64,000 bases of DNA from the NCBI RefSeq assembly GCF_000150955.2, contig NC_011689.1, forward strand, positions 1 through 64,000, given 5' to 3'. The stretch is from Phaeodactylum tricornutum CCAP 1055/1. Its lineage: Eukaryota; Bacillariophyta; Bacillariophyceae; Surirellales; Neidiaceae. Both the position numbers and the translations under genes were made by a program. Positions 45,059 to 55,451 of the stretch are shown piece by piece (within the stretch, counting starts at the first letter, position 1; every line of letters starts with the position of its first letter). Under the pieces are notes generated by a model, which saw only the letters and a program-made list of their open reading frames with translations, was not told the origin of the DNA and did no database searches.

Positions 45059-45535
45059 CTGTGACGTAGAAGAGATGGATGGTTTGATTTGGAATTGCCA
45101 GGTCCTCCATTGTGATGAAAGTCTCACCGTACATCATTTTAGGGTGCTGATCTTGCCTCGTACAACTTCTGACCTTCACATGCTCAGATGCGTGAAAGCA
45201 TGACTGACTATGACTGCCCCCCACACGATTTCTGGATACCATTTGGTTTTTGGTTGATCAAAAGATGGAATCCCTCTCCTACCATCGGCGATTCTCATGC
45301 GGATTACCGTCCCTATCGTTGGTTCGCTACCAGAATATAAATATGTTCACAAGGCAGGGAGATGCCGATAGCTGTAAGTCATGGCCCACTGCTTACGAAA
45401 GTCATCGGTACACTTCAGATGATTCCAAAGGCCATTCTCGAACATATTAGGCATGCTACCCACTCGAATAGACTAAAGGAATGAGCAGATAAGCGCCTAT
45501 CATTATGTGAAACAATTTCGTTCTGCCTAGCCTGC
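45059..45535. other. Intergenic between convergent genes, nothing seen
   Basis: Starts with TGACTGTGACG straddling the TadA-like stop. No open frame with family likeness. Confidence 0.5.
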
Positions 45536-46391
45536 TCATTTTCGCCTTTTCTTTTTCCCGGTGATATCAATCAGTTTAATTTCCTTGGAAGTTCGCTTCC
45601 GACTGGCGGCCATTTCCGCCGCAAATGTTGAGATTTTGGCAAAAACGTTCGGGTCCATGTCGTCCAGAACAATCTCCATCTTTTCCGGCAAAAGCTGATT
45701 GACTTCGAGAGCCGAAGGACACTCCAGTTCCAACGTGGTAACAATATGACCCCACTCGGGACCATTCAGTAATAACAGATTTGCAGCCAAGCGGGCCTTG
45801 GCATCCAGCGACGAATGATGCGCCGATGTCGACGACCGGGATGCCTTGGTATCCGGAGTCGAGTTGCTTTTCGCATCGTCTTCCTCATCGTCAGTATCAT
45901 CTTCGTCGTCATCGTCTACTTCTTGATCCTCCTCTTCTGTTTCCTCCTCGACTATTTTGACTGTAAACAATATGGACAGCAAATCAGACTAGATGTATCT
46001 GATGTATATTTTCGCAGATGCCAAGCTAACCGGGGGGAGGCTACTTACATTCGGCCTTGAGTTTTCGGTAGCGATCTTCGAATCGCTTGCTGTATGCCTT
46101 GGCCAGCAGCCAAAAATCGGAGCCTTCCGCATTGTAGGCCATGCAGTTGTTCCAAACCAGTCGTACATCGCTGGCACAAGCGTAAGCAGTTTCGTACTGT
46201 TCCCGGTCGAGCTTGCGCTTGACCGTCCCCAAGTCCATCATGTTGGGCACAATCTCGGGATAGTCCCAGAGCTCCAGACCCCGCCAGTCCACCGGCTCCT
46301 GAAATGGACCAGAATCCGGTCGGGATAGGAATCCATTGATCGTTTTTGCCAAACGGCGCAGGACTTCGGCTTCGTCACCGGTAGGCGTCAT
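45536..46391 (-). CDS. Small bromodomain plus NET-like protein (BET-type)
   Basis: Two exons, 46049-46391 and 45536-45960, with an 88-bp intron (GTAAGT donor, TTACAG acceptor, phase 1); 255 residues. Residues about 8-112 are a bromodomain: the ZA loop (VDWRGLELWDYPEIV, MMDLGTVKRKL) and the acetyl-lysine-binding Asn87 in NNCMAYN. A very acidic linker (EEETEEEDQEVDDDDEDD) separates it from a C-terminal region (LLNGPEWGHIVTTLELECP, LPEKMEIVLDDMDPNVFAKI) that resembles an extra-terminal (NET) domain, ending in basic KKKRRK. BET proteins read acetylated histones and recruit transcription machinery. This would be a minimal one-bromodomain version, shorter than animal BETs. Confidence 0.85.
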
Positions 46392-47105
46392 GGTATTGTG
46401 ACAATGGGAGCGCCTGATTCCAAGAGAGCAGCACAAAAATGGTGGGGGCGGCAAGCTTTTTGAAGGTTTCTTCTTTTCGTATGCTTTTTCGTTGAAACAA
46501 AGCAACTGCGACGCGGGAAGGTTTTGTAAGCAAATCGATCTGCGAGTCAGCTTGTTGCGGGAACGAGGTTTACTGACATCGCTCGCAACTAGTGGATAGA
46601 ACTCACAGTCAGTTGTCATTACTGTAACAGCCATGGCAAAGCCACGATATTTCGCTCCATGGAGGGTTTGCACGAACGGGTCTTTTCTTCCGATCCGCTT
46701 TCTCTACAAAAAGTGCGAGCGCCTGTTTTCGATTTTCCAATTGCCATCGTTTGGTATTACAGTTTCGAAATTCTTACCGCGATTATGGTCAGCGTATCGC
46801 GATTGACTGTGAACGCGAGACGGGAAGAACAACAAGGCACACCAAGATAACAACAGTAAGCGGAATCAAAAGTGGGACAGCGGGATCAGATGTGAATTCT
46901 ACTCTCTACTGCAAAGGTGATTGTGATACAATTCATTGACAACCAGCGTAGCAACATGCGCGTATTAATCTATCGGAAAGATGCAATCGTACAATGAATG
47001 ACGACCTTTTGAGAAGCAAAAGTCCCAGGTGTCAATGACCAATGTTCTGAGTATATGCTGTTTCACATCCCGGATTGTACTCGCCCTCGTTTTTCTTGTT
47101 CACAA
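46392..47105. other. Intergenic, 0.7 kb, with ACTGT/ACAGT motifs
   Basis: Upstream of the bromodomain gene and downstream of HSF copy 4. CACAGTCAGT (46604-46613), TTACTGTAACAG (46619-46630) and TTGACTGTGAACG (46803) lie here. No gene seen. Confidence 0.5.
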
Positions 47106-48411
47106 TCAATAACCATTTTGCCTCAAAATTCGATACAAATTGGGAAGCGAAATTTTTTGGGGATCCGAGGGTGATTGTGGTGAAAGCTGTTGCTGGTAAG
47201 CTGCAGCGTTGGCAAGCCGCATTTCACAATCATGTCCGCGGTTGCAATTTCCATCTTCGAACCAGACCGATTGTCTTTCGCTACGCCAACCAATGAGAAG
47301 ATTCGCTTCGAGCAGTAGCTGCTGATGTACTCTGGTTTGTTCGAATGCTTCAGCTTGCGCCTGTTCCTCCCGCAGCAACAGCAACATGCGGATATTGGAA
47401 TCATACGTCGCCTGTGATAGTGCCAATGTAGACGGTACGGCACGCTCAAACGGCGGTAGAGAACGTGAGTTTGCAACAGCTCGGACAGATTCTTCCAGGA
47501 GACTCTGGTCATGGATTTTAGTGGAAAGGCAGCGGTCTACCGGGACCGTTTGGTTATTAGTGCAGACTTCGGAAACGAACTTCGGCAAGCTGCGGGAATC
47601 CTCGACCGGGATTAGTGGCAACACTTGTCCCTGACTTTCTGGTTTAGTCGTTGTGACGAATCCAGCCGAACTGTCGGAAATCTGTGCTCTTCTGCCGGAA
47701 ACTTGAAATACCGTTTGTGGCAAGAAGGGATACAAATACAGGTTGGGTTCCTGCCTAGGCATGTCGGGTGGTTGTCTACCGGTTCCCTTTTTGACTTTGC
47801 GTTTAATACGATGGACCAAGAATGGCTTAGTGCGCAGGAAAAGCTCGTGATAGTAGCCTCCCCTATCAAAACCTTTTCAAATTCAGGCGTTTGGAAGCAA
47901 GAGTCGACTAAAGCTAAGAAGCAGATACAGTACCTTAACCTGCATATTCAGACCACGGACTTACCTTTTGTCAGTCTTTTGAATCCATAATGGTTCAGCT
48001 GCCTTTGAAAGGATGATATTTTCGTTTGTCGAAACCAACTGCACCAAAGCGTGACATTTGAAGAGAAATTTTTAGACTGTAGCATGTCACGGGGTAAGCA
48101 CCCTTGTTAAAAGCAGCGCACACATTGGGAACTTACACGGGGAGTACGTACTGTTCAAATCGCTTTTGACTGTGCACTACAAAGCATCGGCCATGAGACT
48201 GCCACGAGAATATGTCATCCAGCCCTGTATTTGCGGCTTGGCTTAGATGGAAATGAAGCTGAACAAGAAAGGCTGGCTTGCCACCCTTTATGCGTTGCCA
48301 TGCGCCAACTGACATAAACTTTTCGTTTGTTTTCCCTTCCTTGTCGGGAGTCTCCTCTACTTCTGCAGAATAGTCAACATAACCCTGATCTCTCTCTACA
48401 CCGTTGCTCAT
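47106..48411 (-). CDS. Heat-shock-factor family protein, HSF copy 4
   Basis: Exons 48137-48411, 47965-48038 and 47106-47872 (introns 98 and 92 bp) give 371 residues. The DNA-binding domain runs from about 48: FLVQLHFHLSQ, IFSWQSHGRCFVVHS, WFRQTKISSFQRQLNHYGFKRLTKG, then GGYYHELFLRTKPFLVHRI. The middle exon is again exactly 74 nt and both splice phases match copies 1-3, so all four descend from one intron-bearing ancestor. EPNLYLYPFLPQ after the domain is shared with copies 2 and 3. The C-terminal part holds a helical Gln/Glu-rich segment (MLLLLREEQAQAEAFEQTR). Two positions in the domain are unusual (LNHYGF for LNxYGF, and F for G-R-D-K in the loop after the second intron), so DNA preference may differ. 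Confidence 0.88.
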
Positions 48412-49883
48412 TTTAATGCAGTTGTCAATCTGGAGAAAACAAAGAAACTACCTGCGATAATAAATATTTGTGGTTGCATTCACTGTCAATCTTAGTGAAG
48501 TGAAACCGACAATTCGAGGCTGGAACATGTATTGCAACAGAAAGAGCGTCGTAGTGTTTTGGGCGAGCATCCATTAAGAGCGCAAGCTTCTCGGGTGGCT
48601 GTACAAATATATCAGATGTCACTGGAATGCTAAGTTACAACGGACTGGGACACTTGTAAGGATATTTGCTTACGAACTATGGCGCAGTTTCCTAGATGTT
48701 TGATCAAGCCCGTTCGGATTCTTAAGTTTGTTTAAAACAGGAAAATGAATGATCTGTGTTTGGGTACGTTCCAAATTCCCCTATGTAAGTTGTATATATG
48801 GACAGTCGGTTGTATTTAATTAAAAGTGACAAGCAGTGATTGAAAACAAATTTTTATGGTGAATACTAACTGTAAGTAATGATCTCGTTCCCCTTGTTTT
48901 TAAAAATCTTGAAAGCAGGTAAAATTTCTTGGGTCTGCAAGTTAATTCTTGTTTGCAAGGATGTTGCTTTTAGAAGGTCGGATGCATAAAATATACAGCT
49001 AACACAGATCAATGCTGGGCGAGGGATATAAAGGTTGTTCCGCCCGACTGAAGCAGAATTGTGCGATTTCGAAACAAAGCTGACGGTGAAGGAGTGGTCT
49101 CAATGGGGAGCTGCAATTTTGGAAAGAGCTAGAAGAACGCGTTAGCCACGAATATTGGATTAGTAGCGAGAAACAGAAGTCTGCTGCCTATGAGTTTATG
49201 TAAGTCGTGGTCATACAGGGTTGTTAAAGTGGGAATGTAAAGGTCGAATGTAATTAACTGTAAGATCCGCCCCCGTTTTTACTCGGCAGACGTCTCTTAA
49301 CATTACCACTGGATAGGAAATCATCCCTCCATATCTACAATGGGATTCTAGCTGCTTCGCTTTCTATTTTTGCGGATCAAGTAGTAGCGGACAGATGTAG
49401 TAGATCTTTATCCATCACTCACCTTTCCATCGATTGTCTAGGACGAAAAACTACGAGTAATGCACCTACCCTAGTTACACCTCCAGATTCGTCCGGTATC
49501 ATTTCTATTTCTAGCGGTTATTTATTCCAATCTCACGTAGTATCAGACAGGGATTCGGCTTTGCCGCGAGCAGCTGGCTTCGCTCCTTATGAATTTCCTC
49601 GGCATGATGGCTGCCATTACGATTAACGAAGCATGCTCGCATATTCCGGTTTTACCTTGTACAGGAGTTGGAATGATCAAATCAGTTCGAGTTCTGATCG
49701 GTGGACGCGAAGAAGCAGAGTTGTAGCTGATACGACGCAAATCTGTAATGACTTGGGCAAAGAACAGGTTTCGATCATTTCTGTCTCTACTAAGGGCGAC
49801 TACAGCAAGCAAGAGAGCTAACTTTATGATTCTTTACGTAGCTGTCGTTCCCTTAATACCATTTGCGCGCATCGGAACTCCAT
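48412..49883. other. Intergenic, 1.47 kb, no gene seen
   Basis: Upstream of HSF copy 4 and downstream of the small plastid precursor. AT-rich. Motifs CATTCACTGTCAATCT (48477-48492, an exact copy of 59605-59620), CTAACTGTAAGT (48866-48877) and TTAACTGTAAG (about 49254-49264) are present. Short open frames are unsupported. Confidence 0.5.
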
Positions 49884-50174
49884 TCATTTACCCTTCTTAT
49901 CCTTGGGTTCGTCAATCCACATGGCACCGTCTTCTTCTTCACGAACAGTGATACGGTCGCCCTTCCCTCCGAAGACATCTTTGTCGATTTTTCCAGAGCC
50001 ACCTTTTTTGGGCGCGCTTTCTTCATTGCTCTTTGGGTTTAGGAAATCAAATAGTCCCATTTCCAAGTGCGTGCTGGTGGTGCGAACGCCAAAGAGAGTT
50101 GGGGCGAAAGCCACCGAATTGGAAGCCGACGCCAGGACGACCAAAATCACGGAAGCGAAAGAAAGTGGGTTCAT
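49884..50174 (-). CDS. Small plastid-targeted protein, unknown
   Basis: 96 residues, no intron. Textbook diatom plastid address: signal peptide 1-22 (VILVVLASASNSVA) cleaved before Phe23 in SVA|FAPTLFG, followed by a short basic and Ser/Thr-rich transit stretch (VRTTSTHLEM). The mature peptide of about 57 residues starts near MGLFDFLNPK and is hydrophilic and Lys/Asp/Gly-rich (KIDKDVFGGKGDRITVREEEDGAMWI). It has no membrane segment and no Cys. A stromal or thylakoid-surface accessory peptide is the simplest reading. The family is not recognised. Confidence 0.72.
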   Translation of the reverse strand: MNPLSFASVILVVLASASNSVAFAPTLFGVRTTSTHLEMGLFDFLNPKSNEESAPKKGGSGKIDKDVFGGKGDRITVREEEDGAMWIDEPKDKKGK

Positions 50175-50552
50175 GCTGGATAATGAGCAGAAAATGCTAG
50201 AAAAGGAGAAGTATAGAACAGATCTTCAACACGGGGCACAACCAACGGAGGAAGGAGGGGCTGCAATTGTACGAATGAAAGAGCTGGAGAAATCTCTGGA
50301 GTGTGTCAAAGAAAGATCTTCTTGCTTGAGCAGCTGTAACACAACATGGAATGAATGTCCGGGTTTCCGATCTGAGAGGCGAGCGATTTTTATTCTTGCG
50401 CGATCGTGATTGGCACCAAGGCAAGTCTCACAGCCAGACGGCCAGAGTATCGTCTCTTCGATAGAACTTTTGCAGTTAGTTTCATTGGCGAGTCGTCGTT
50501 GCCTTCTTGCGGGCTTGTAAAACATGAAGAGGCCACGAACGAGGCTTCTTAA
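50175..50552. other. Divergent gap, possible missing first exon
   Basis: Lies between the divergent starts of the small plastid precursor and the alpha/beta hydrolase. It may contain a first exon of the hydrolase: an ATG at 50351 opens a frame that could be spliced (GT at 50447, AG ending at 50618) in phase into the hydrolase. This is inference only. Confidence 0.35.
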
Positions 50553-51476
50553 TTGGTGGAACTTGCATTGTGCTACTGCAAAGCAAAATCAATCGCCGTT
50601 GAGCTGATCCTGGGACAGCCTTGTCTGCGATTTCCTAGAAAACAACCAAGTGATGCCACCGCCAGACTGCAAGATGATACGGTCAAGATTATTATACCAG
50701 GCATTGCTCAGAGCCTAGATTTGTATCGAGTGCATGCCGAGAAGGAATCTCAAAAACAAGACGTTTTACTTTATCAATGTTTGCGATCAGATTTTACACG
50801 TAGCAATGGAGAAACGGAAATGGAAGGCAGTTTTGCACTCGAATACCAAGCCGCTAGATTAATCCGAGTTCTGGAATTTTCTTTCCCAGATGAGCAATCG
50901 TTTGATCTGATTGGATTTTCCCTGGGAGGTCGCGTTGCCTTGGCAACTGCCTGTTTATACCCTCGCAAGGTATCGTCTCTACATTTGACCGGAGTCGGAT
51001 GCTCTCGTGATGCGTTTGGAATCGTAGTATTGCGAGCCTGGGAACATTTGCTAGAAACGAACAATATGTCAGGATTCGGGTGGTCGGCCTTATCAGCCAG
51101 CTATTCGTCTTCCTTTTTACTCCGAAATGTTGATCAGTTGCCATCATGGGTCGAACAATTGGAAGCCGAATTCCCTAATCGAGCCAGTGTATCGGCACTC
51201 CACCGTTTGATAGTTGATACATGTGACCGAGATGGTGACGAATATACTGTGGCAGAAATGGCACTACGGCTAGATTCTAGCATTCCTGTTACCTTGGTGG
51301 TCGGAGGTCAAGATTGCCTGGCTCCTCCTTCCTCCGTGCAGCAACTAGCCTTTATTTTACTTCATCGGCGACAGAATGAAACATCATCCTCGAGTGTGAA
51401 AAGCACTACTATTCTTCATACCGGACACGCCGTGCCCATTGAGCAAAGGTCTACGTGGTGTCGAACAATTCTTTGA
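50553..51476 (+). CDS. Alpha/beta hydrolase (start unresolved)
   Basis: An open frame of 307 codons with a clear alpha/beta-hydrolase fold: VKIIIPGI near the start, the nucleophile elbow GFSLGG (Ser codon at 50919), the acid in VVGGQDCLAPP (Asp codon at 51312) and the catalytic His in HTGHAVPIEQ (His codon at 51426). The order and spacing fit small-molecule esterases and the MenH-like group, but the substrate cannot be read. There is no ATG in frame until about 50820, well inside the fold, so the true start must lie in an upstream exon joined by an intron. The given left end is where the frame opens, not a start codon. Confidence 0.75.
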   Translation: MVELALCYCKAKSIAVELILGQPCLRFPRKQPSDATARLQDDTVKIIIPGIAQSLDLYRVHAEKESQKQDVLLYQCLRSDFTRSNGETEMEGSFALEYQAARLIRVLEFSFPDEQSFDLIGFSLGGRVALATACLYPRKVSSLHLTGVGCSRDAFGIVVLRAWEHLLETNNMSGFGWSALSASYSSSFLLRNVDQLPSWVEQLEAEFPNRASVSALHRLIVDTCDRDGDEYTVAEMALRLDSSIPVTLVVGGQDCLAPPSSVQQLAFILLHRRQNETSSSSVKSTTILHTGHAVPIEQRSTWCRTIL

Positions 51477-51849
51477 CTTTTAATTGAATTTCTGTAAAGT
51501 TGAAAGGAGATCAGAAAGATGAACATCCATTTGTGGTGATAGCTATTGTGGATGCCCACTCCCATTCATTTCGCACTTCCTATAGTGCCAGCTTAAAAAA
51601 TTCACGGAGCAGTAAAACAGCCCAAAATGATACTTGGTTGGGGTCTACAAGAAATGGATGATGTCAACGAGCCTTAAAACAACGGGTGTACAACGTTCGT
51701 TGTTTAAATTTATGAAGAGATAATATAAACCTCCGCATCAGCTGTTTGCCATGATCTAAAGATCACAGGCCCTATGATTGTGATTTCGACACAAGGGACG
51801 AAACTTCTCTGAGTCGTTTCCCGGACGAATCTTCCTTGGGCGAGCAATT
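51477..51849. other. Intergenic between convergent genes, nothing seen
   Basis: AT-rich 373 bp without open frame or repeat. Confidence 0.5.
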
Positions 51850-52371
51850 CTATTGACTGAAAAGCGCCTCGTTAAAAAACATTTCTTTCACCTGTTCGTG
51901 CAATTTGGCGTTGGTGCTTCGGACCCGATGTAGCTTGCGGCGGGCTTGTCGTATTTCGTACGAAGATTCAATCGCGTAATTTTTACAAAGAATGCGCTCC
52001 CTTTCTTCGCTCGAAGTGCGCAGCTGGTGACGATTTCGTCTCGGTAGTCGAAATTTCTCATAGTAATCGACAGAATACAATTCTGTGCTATCTACTTCCC
52101 AACCCAGACTCAAAGGAAACCCCGACATACACAAAGGATGGTCGCCGACAATTGTGTTGTAGTTGCGGATTTGAATTTCGTCAAAGGAAACTGACCTTGT
52201 TTTCTTGTTGGCGGTGATAGGATTTGGTAGCACTCCTTCTGCCATAGGATCATGAATTTTCGAAGCGAACGTGACTGTGTCATCGCGCGAGCGACCACAT
52301 ACATCCCCCACGCTCAAAGCAAAGCGAAAGAAAGTACCGACACCTACCAAACAGGGAGCTTCATGTTGCAT
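51850..52371 (-). CDS. Small protein with VSFxxIxIRxY...GDHP motif
   Basis: 173 residues, no intron, ATG at 52371. The centre (60-92) reads SVSFDEIQIRNYNTIVGDHP followed by GFPLSLGW. This is a motif, roughly VxFxxVxIRxYxxxxGDxPxxxxGxPLxLGW, that I recall from many small diatom proteins and that the 29.5-kb gene shares in its first half. After it comes a basic, helical segment (EKFRLPRRNRHQLRTS, SYEIRQARRKLHRVRS) that is probably coiled. No membrane segment or clear targeting signal, although the N-terminus is mildly hydrophobic. The function is unknown. The motif suggests a protein-docking peptide. Confidence 0.7.
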   Translation of the reverse strand: MQHEAPCLVGVGTFFRFALSVGDVCGRSRDDTVTFASKIHDPMAEGVLPNPITANKKTRSVSFDEIQIRNYNTIVGDHPLCMSGFPLSLGWEVDSTELYSVDYYEKFRLPRRNRHQLRTSSEERERILCKNYAIESSYEIRQARRKLHRVRSTNAKLHEQVKEMFFNEALFSQ

Positions 52372-53623
52372 GGTATCTCAGTGGCTTGAGCCCAGAAAGG
52401 ATGGTGCTTTGTGTGAGGTCAGGCACGTTGTTCCCCCCATGTTGTAGTGTAGTAGACAGTGACCTGCTTGGTTTGTATGAATTCTTGGTGTTCGTCGACG
52501 AGAGAAGAAAAAGAGGATGGCGTTACGATGTTATCATAGTCGAGGCTTGAAGCCGGTTTCGTCTAACCTGTAAGGTTTGAACGTGAAACGATTTCGTTTT
52601 CACAAGAGGAAGGAATGACTTTTGACATTTTTGTGCTCTAATCGGCAAATTCGAGCTTCTTCTGACTGCGATTGACTTTCGATCGTTTCATTCCCATCCC
52701 GGACATAAAACATTCCCAAGCATTTCCCAGTGTCCAAAGCATGATAAAAAGACGCACCAATGATTGGAAGACCTATTTCTATTCTACAGTTAGCGAGACC
52801 CGATTGAATTCAAAGATGAAGACGAGTGAACGAGACCACTACATGTTTGTGTGCTGGGAATGGTTATTTCGTTTGAATCCGATTTCCGAAAGGATAGAGG
52901 GAATGTGTAACAAATAATTACTTGATCTGTGCCACCTCCACTTCTCTACGGTAAATTTCTTGGTTGGACCAGGAGGATCTTCGACTGCAGAGCGACAAGA
53001 GATGTTATTTCACTCCTATCTTTGGTGAACAGTAAAGAGGTTGCTTGTTTTACAAATTCGCAACAACTATACTTCTCTTCAATGGATATCTTGCTGCCAA
53101 TTACAGTTAGTTGACATAATAATCATCATAGAAGGCTACGTGCAAGAAGGAAGGAACGTAGATCGTGGAAAAAATCATTTTACAGCTAATGGGCAATTTG
53201 GGACTTCTTAATTATGGTACACAGAAGTGGAAAGATGGAAAAGACCTCCAAAGGTCATTTCTATCCCAGATCGAAATTTGATTGGACGACCGTACGTCAT
53301 AGTATACATTCGGGTGTACAAAATGAAAGGAAAACCAAAACTTTGAATTTACAATTACAGGTGGTAATATTTGACGGGTTCAAAGTGACAATTTCGAGCC
53401 TCGTGACAGAGTACCAGTTTTTCTTCGTGTTGCCCAACAAACAAATCGTTCGGTGAAGTGGATTAAGAGGAGAACACTTGCATTCATTACTGTAAACTCT
53501 TAGCTATTCATGTCAGGCAGTGCCTCAGTGTGTTTTTGCTACTATTGAACCGCTTCGCTTTCCCGTTGTCGTACAGCACCAGCCAAAGCTTTTTTGTTGT
53601 GGGATTAGACAAGCCGAGACGCC
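52372..53623. promoter_or_regulatory. Divergent region, 1.25 kb, motif-rich, no gene seen
   Basis: Separates the divergent starts of the motif protein and the truncated haemoglobin. TACAGTTAGCGAG (52795-52807, same 13-mer as 63905-63917), TTACAGTTAG (53101) and TTACTGTAAACTC (53488) lie within it. Short open frames have no family likeness. Confidence 0.5.
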
Positions 53624-54118
53624 ATGCCGAAAGAATCTCCTTTGATCGATCGCTTGGGTGGGACGCCCGTACTAAAACGGACTCTGGACGTGCATTACGA
53701 ACGCGTCTTGCGTGATTCTCTTTTGGCCCCCTTTTTCAAAGGCACCAAGATGTCGTCTCTCCGCCTGCATCAACTCAAATTTCTGCGTTACTTCTTATCG
53801 GACGGCCGCATGACGGTGGATGTCACGGACGTGATGCTGGAAAAGCACATGTCCATGTTTGAAGAGCGCGATTTGTCGGCCGTGCACTTTGATCGTTTTG
53901 TTACACTCTTTGTGGACTCTCTCAAGGCCTGTGGTGTTCGATCACAGGGATTGTTGGACGAAACGCACGAAATTATGGCACCCTTGCGACAGATTTTTGT
54001 GATTGGTGCGCAAGAGTACGGCGGTTCCGTCAAGAGCCAAGAGGATGCGGAAACATCCAAGGAACATAATCGAAAAGGGTTGCGACGCCTGTTGGGGCTG
54101 GGCAAGCAGAAGGGCTAG
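53624..54118 (+). CDS. Truncated (2/2) haemoglobin
   Basis: 164 residues, no intron. The 2/2 globin pattern is readable: LIDRLGGTPVLKRTLDVHYERVLRDSLLAPFF (7-38, B-helix Tyr and CD Phe positions), LRLHQLKFLRYFL (46-58), the proximal haem-binding His75 in MLEKHMSMF, and HFDRFVTLFVDSLKACGV (88-105). The C-terminal 35 residues are a charged extension beyond the usual 120-130-residue fold, with basic RKGLRRLLGLGKQKG at the end. Such globins bind oxygen or nitric oxide; in algae they are linked to nitrogen or NO metabolism. The specific role cannot be read here. Confidence 0.88.
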   Translation: MPKESPLIDRLGGTPVLKRTLDVHYERVLRDSLLAPFFKGTKMSSLRLHQLKFLRYFLSDGRMTVDVTDVMLEKHMSMFEERDLSAVHFDRFVTLFVDSLKACGVRSQGLLDETHEIMAPLRQIFVIGAQEYGGSVKSQEDAETSKEHNRKGLRRLLGLGKQKG

Positions 54119-54512
54119 GGAACAGGCAGTGAGACGGAGGATCGTTACCAGTTTTTGCTAGAAGGGAAATCGGAAATTGCTTTTGGGAAGACCGTCGCTT
54201 CTTTGCTTGGGACGGTATCCTTTTTTGAAGCTGGGACGTTTTTGAGTATTCACAGTCAGTGCAGGATTTTTTTTGAATGTTTGGAGCAGTGAGCTCTTGC
54301 TTTGTCTAGGAACACGCAACGATATACAGCTACTCGAACTGCCAATTTTGACTAGCACCGGTTTTGAAAAGTTTCTTTTTATTCATAATTTATTGCCTTT
54401 TGTGAGGTTTACATTGAGAGCCTGTGTTTGTCTACCGTAGTTTGTTCATCAAAACGACAGGTTGATGATTTAGCGTCTGGATCACAGTCAGTGCGGTTGA
54501 CGGCAAAGACGG
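54119..54512. other. Intergenic between convergent genes
   Basis: Contains CACAGTCAGTGC at 54251-54262 and again at 54483-54494 (identical 12-mers). No gene seen. Confidence 0.5.
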
Positions 54513-55451
54513 TTACACTGCGGACTGTTTGGATTGGATGCGGGATTCGGTTTGGAGCGATTTCGTTTTGGCTTGCGGACGTTGCTGTTCGCGGAGTTGT
54601 TCTATCTCTTGCGGTCGACCCGCAAACATGGCCAGACGCCCATTGCAGCTGAGAATGCCGGTAAAGAGGATGGTCTCCCCGAGTGGAAAGTACAGAACGT
54701 AGGCCATGACGAGTTCCAACGCGAACCCTAGCATGAATTCGCCCACTTCGGCGCCGTCCACCGAGTTGAGGGTTTCCGCCGGGGCCCGTTGAGCCACGTC
54801 GTCGATGCGGTCTTCGGCGTTCATAGCGGAATTTAAAACGACACCGAGTGTGGCAATGGCTGTGGAGACCATGACAATGACAATCATGATGTACAGAGTC
54901 CAATTGCGTTCGCGGCCTTTTGTATGGTTGCTGTTGTTGTTGTTGTTATTACTCCGTTTGGCCACGTTTGGAAAGCCACTGCAGGGGAATATACCCGTGG
55001 CCATGCACCACAGAACATGATCAAAGACACCGTGCACCATCCCACCAATGAACCATAGGATCAACATACCGGTGGTGACCTGTACGGACCCGTAGGTATT
55101 GTCGACAAGTTGTACACCGGTAGTGGTATTGAGTGCCAAGAGTTCAACTTCGTAATCTTCTTCGTAGTAGATCCAGGTCAAGTAAAAGATGTTGGTAATG
55201 ACGAGACCAAAGGTAACCGAAGCGAGTAGCATGAGTAGACGTGTGGCGCGGGTCGCGGGGTGCGCCGGATGAGCCAGACACAACCCCAATATTGGATGAT
55301 TGTTACCCATGTAGGCGAGCCAATCTTGAAAGGCCGTGTCATTGCCCGGCAAATGGTAGGCTTGTTCAAACAAGGCTTGGACGAGCGCCGGATCGTACGT
55401 GGACGAGGCCGACCTGCGGGACGGTGCCGACGGAATCGTAGATTGTGGCAT
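54513..55451 (-). CDS. Four-helix membrane protein, unknown diatom-type family
   Basis: 312 residues from the first ATG at 55451; the frame is open upstream without an ATG. A soluble N-terminal part ends in DWLAYMGNNHPILGLCLAHP, which I recall as the opening of a multi-copy diatom membrane family. Four membrane segments lie at about 71-95, 125-155, 185-207 and 239-266. The second carries FIGGMVHGVFDHVLW, with paired His and Asp inside the membrane region. A poly-Asn run (KRSNNNNNNSNHTK, about 166-178) sits in the loop before the third. The C-terminus is Gln-rich and charged. Transport or signalling is possible, but nothing shows which. Confidence 0.65.
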   Translation of the reverse strand: MPQSTIPSAPSRRSASSTYDPALVQALFEQAYHLPGNDTAFQDWLAYMGNNHPILGLCLAHPAHPATRATRLLMLLASVTFGLVITNIFYLTWIYYEEDYEVELLALNTTTGVQLVDNTYGSVQVTTGMLILWFIGGMVHGVFDHVLWCMATGIFPCSGFPNVAKRSNNNNNNSNHTKGRERNWTLYIMIVIVMVSTAIATLGVVLNSAMNAEDRIDDVAQRAPAETLNSVDGAEVGEFMLGFALELVMAYVLYFPLGETILFTGILSCNGRLAMFAGRPQEIEQLREQQRPQAKTKSLQTESRIQSKQSAV

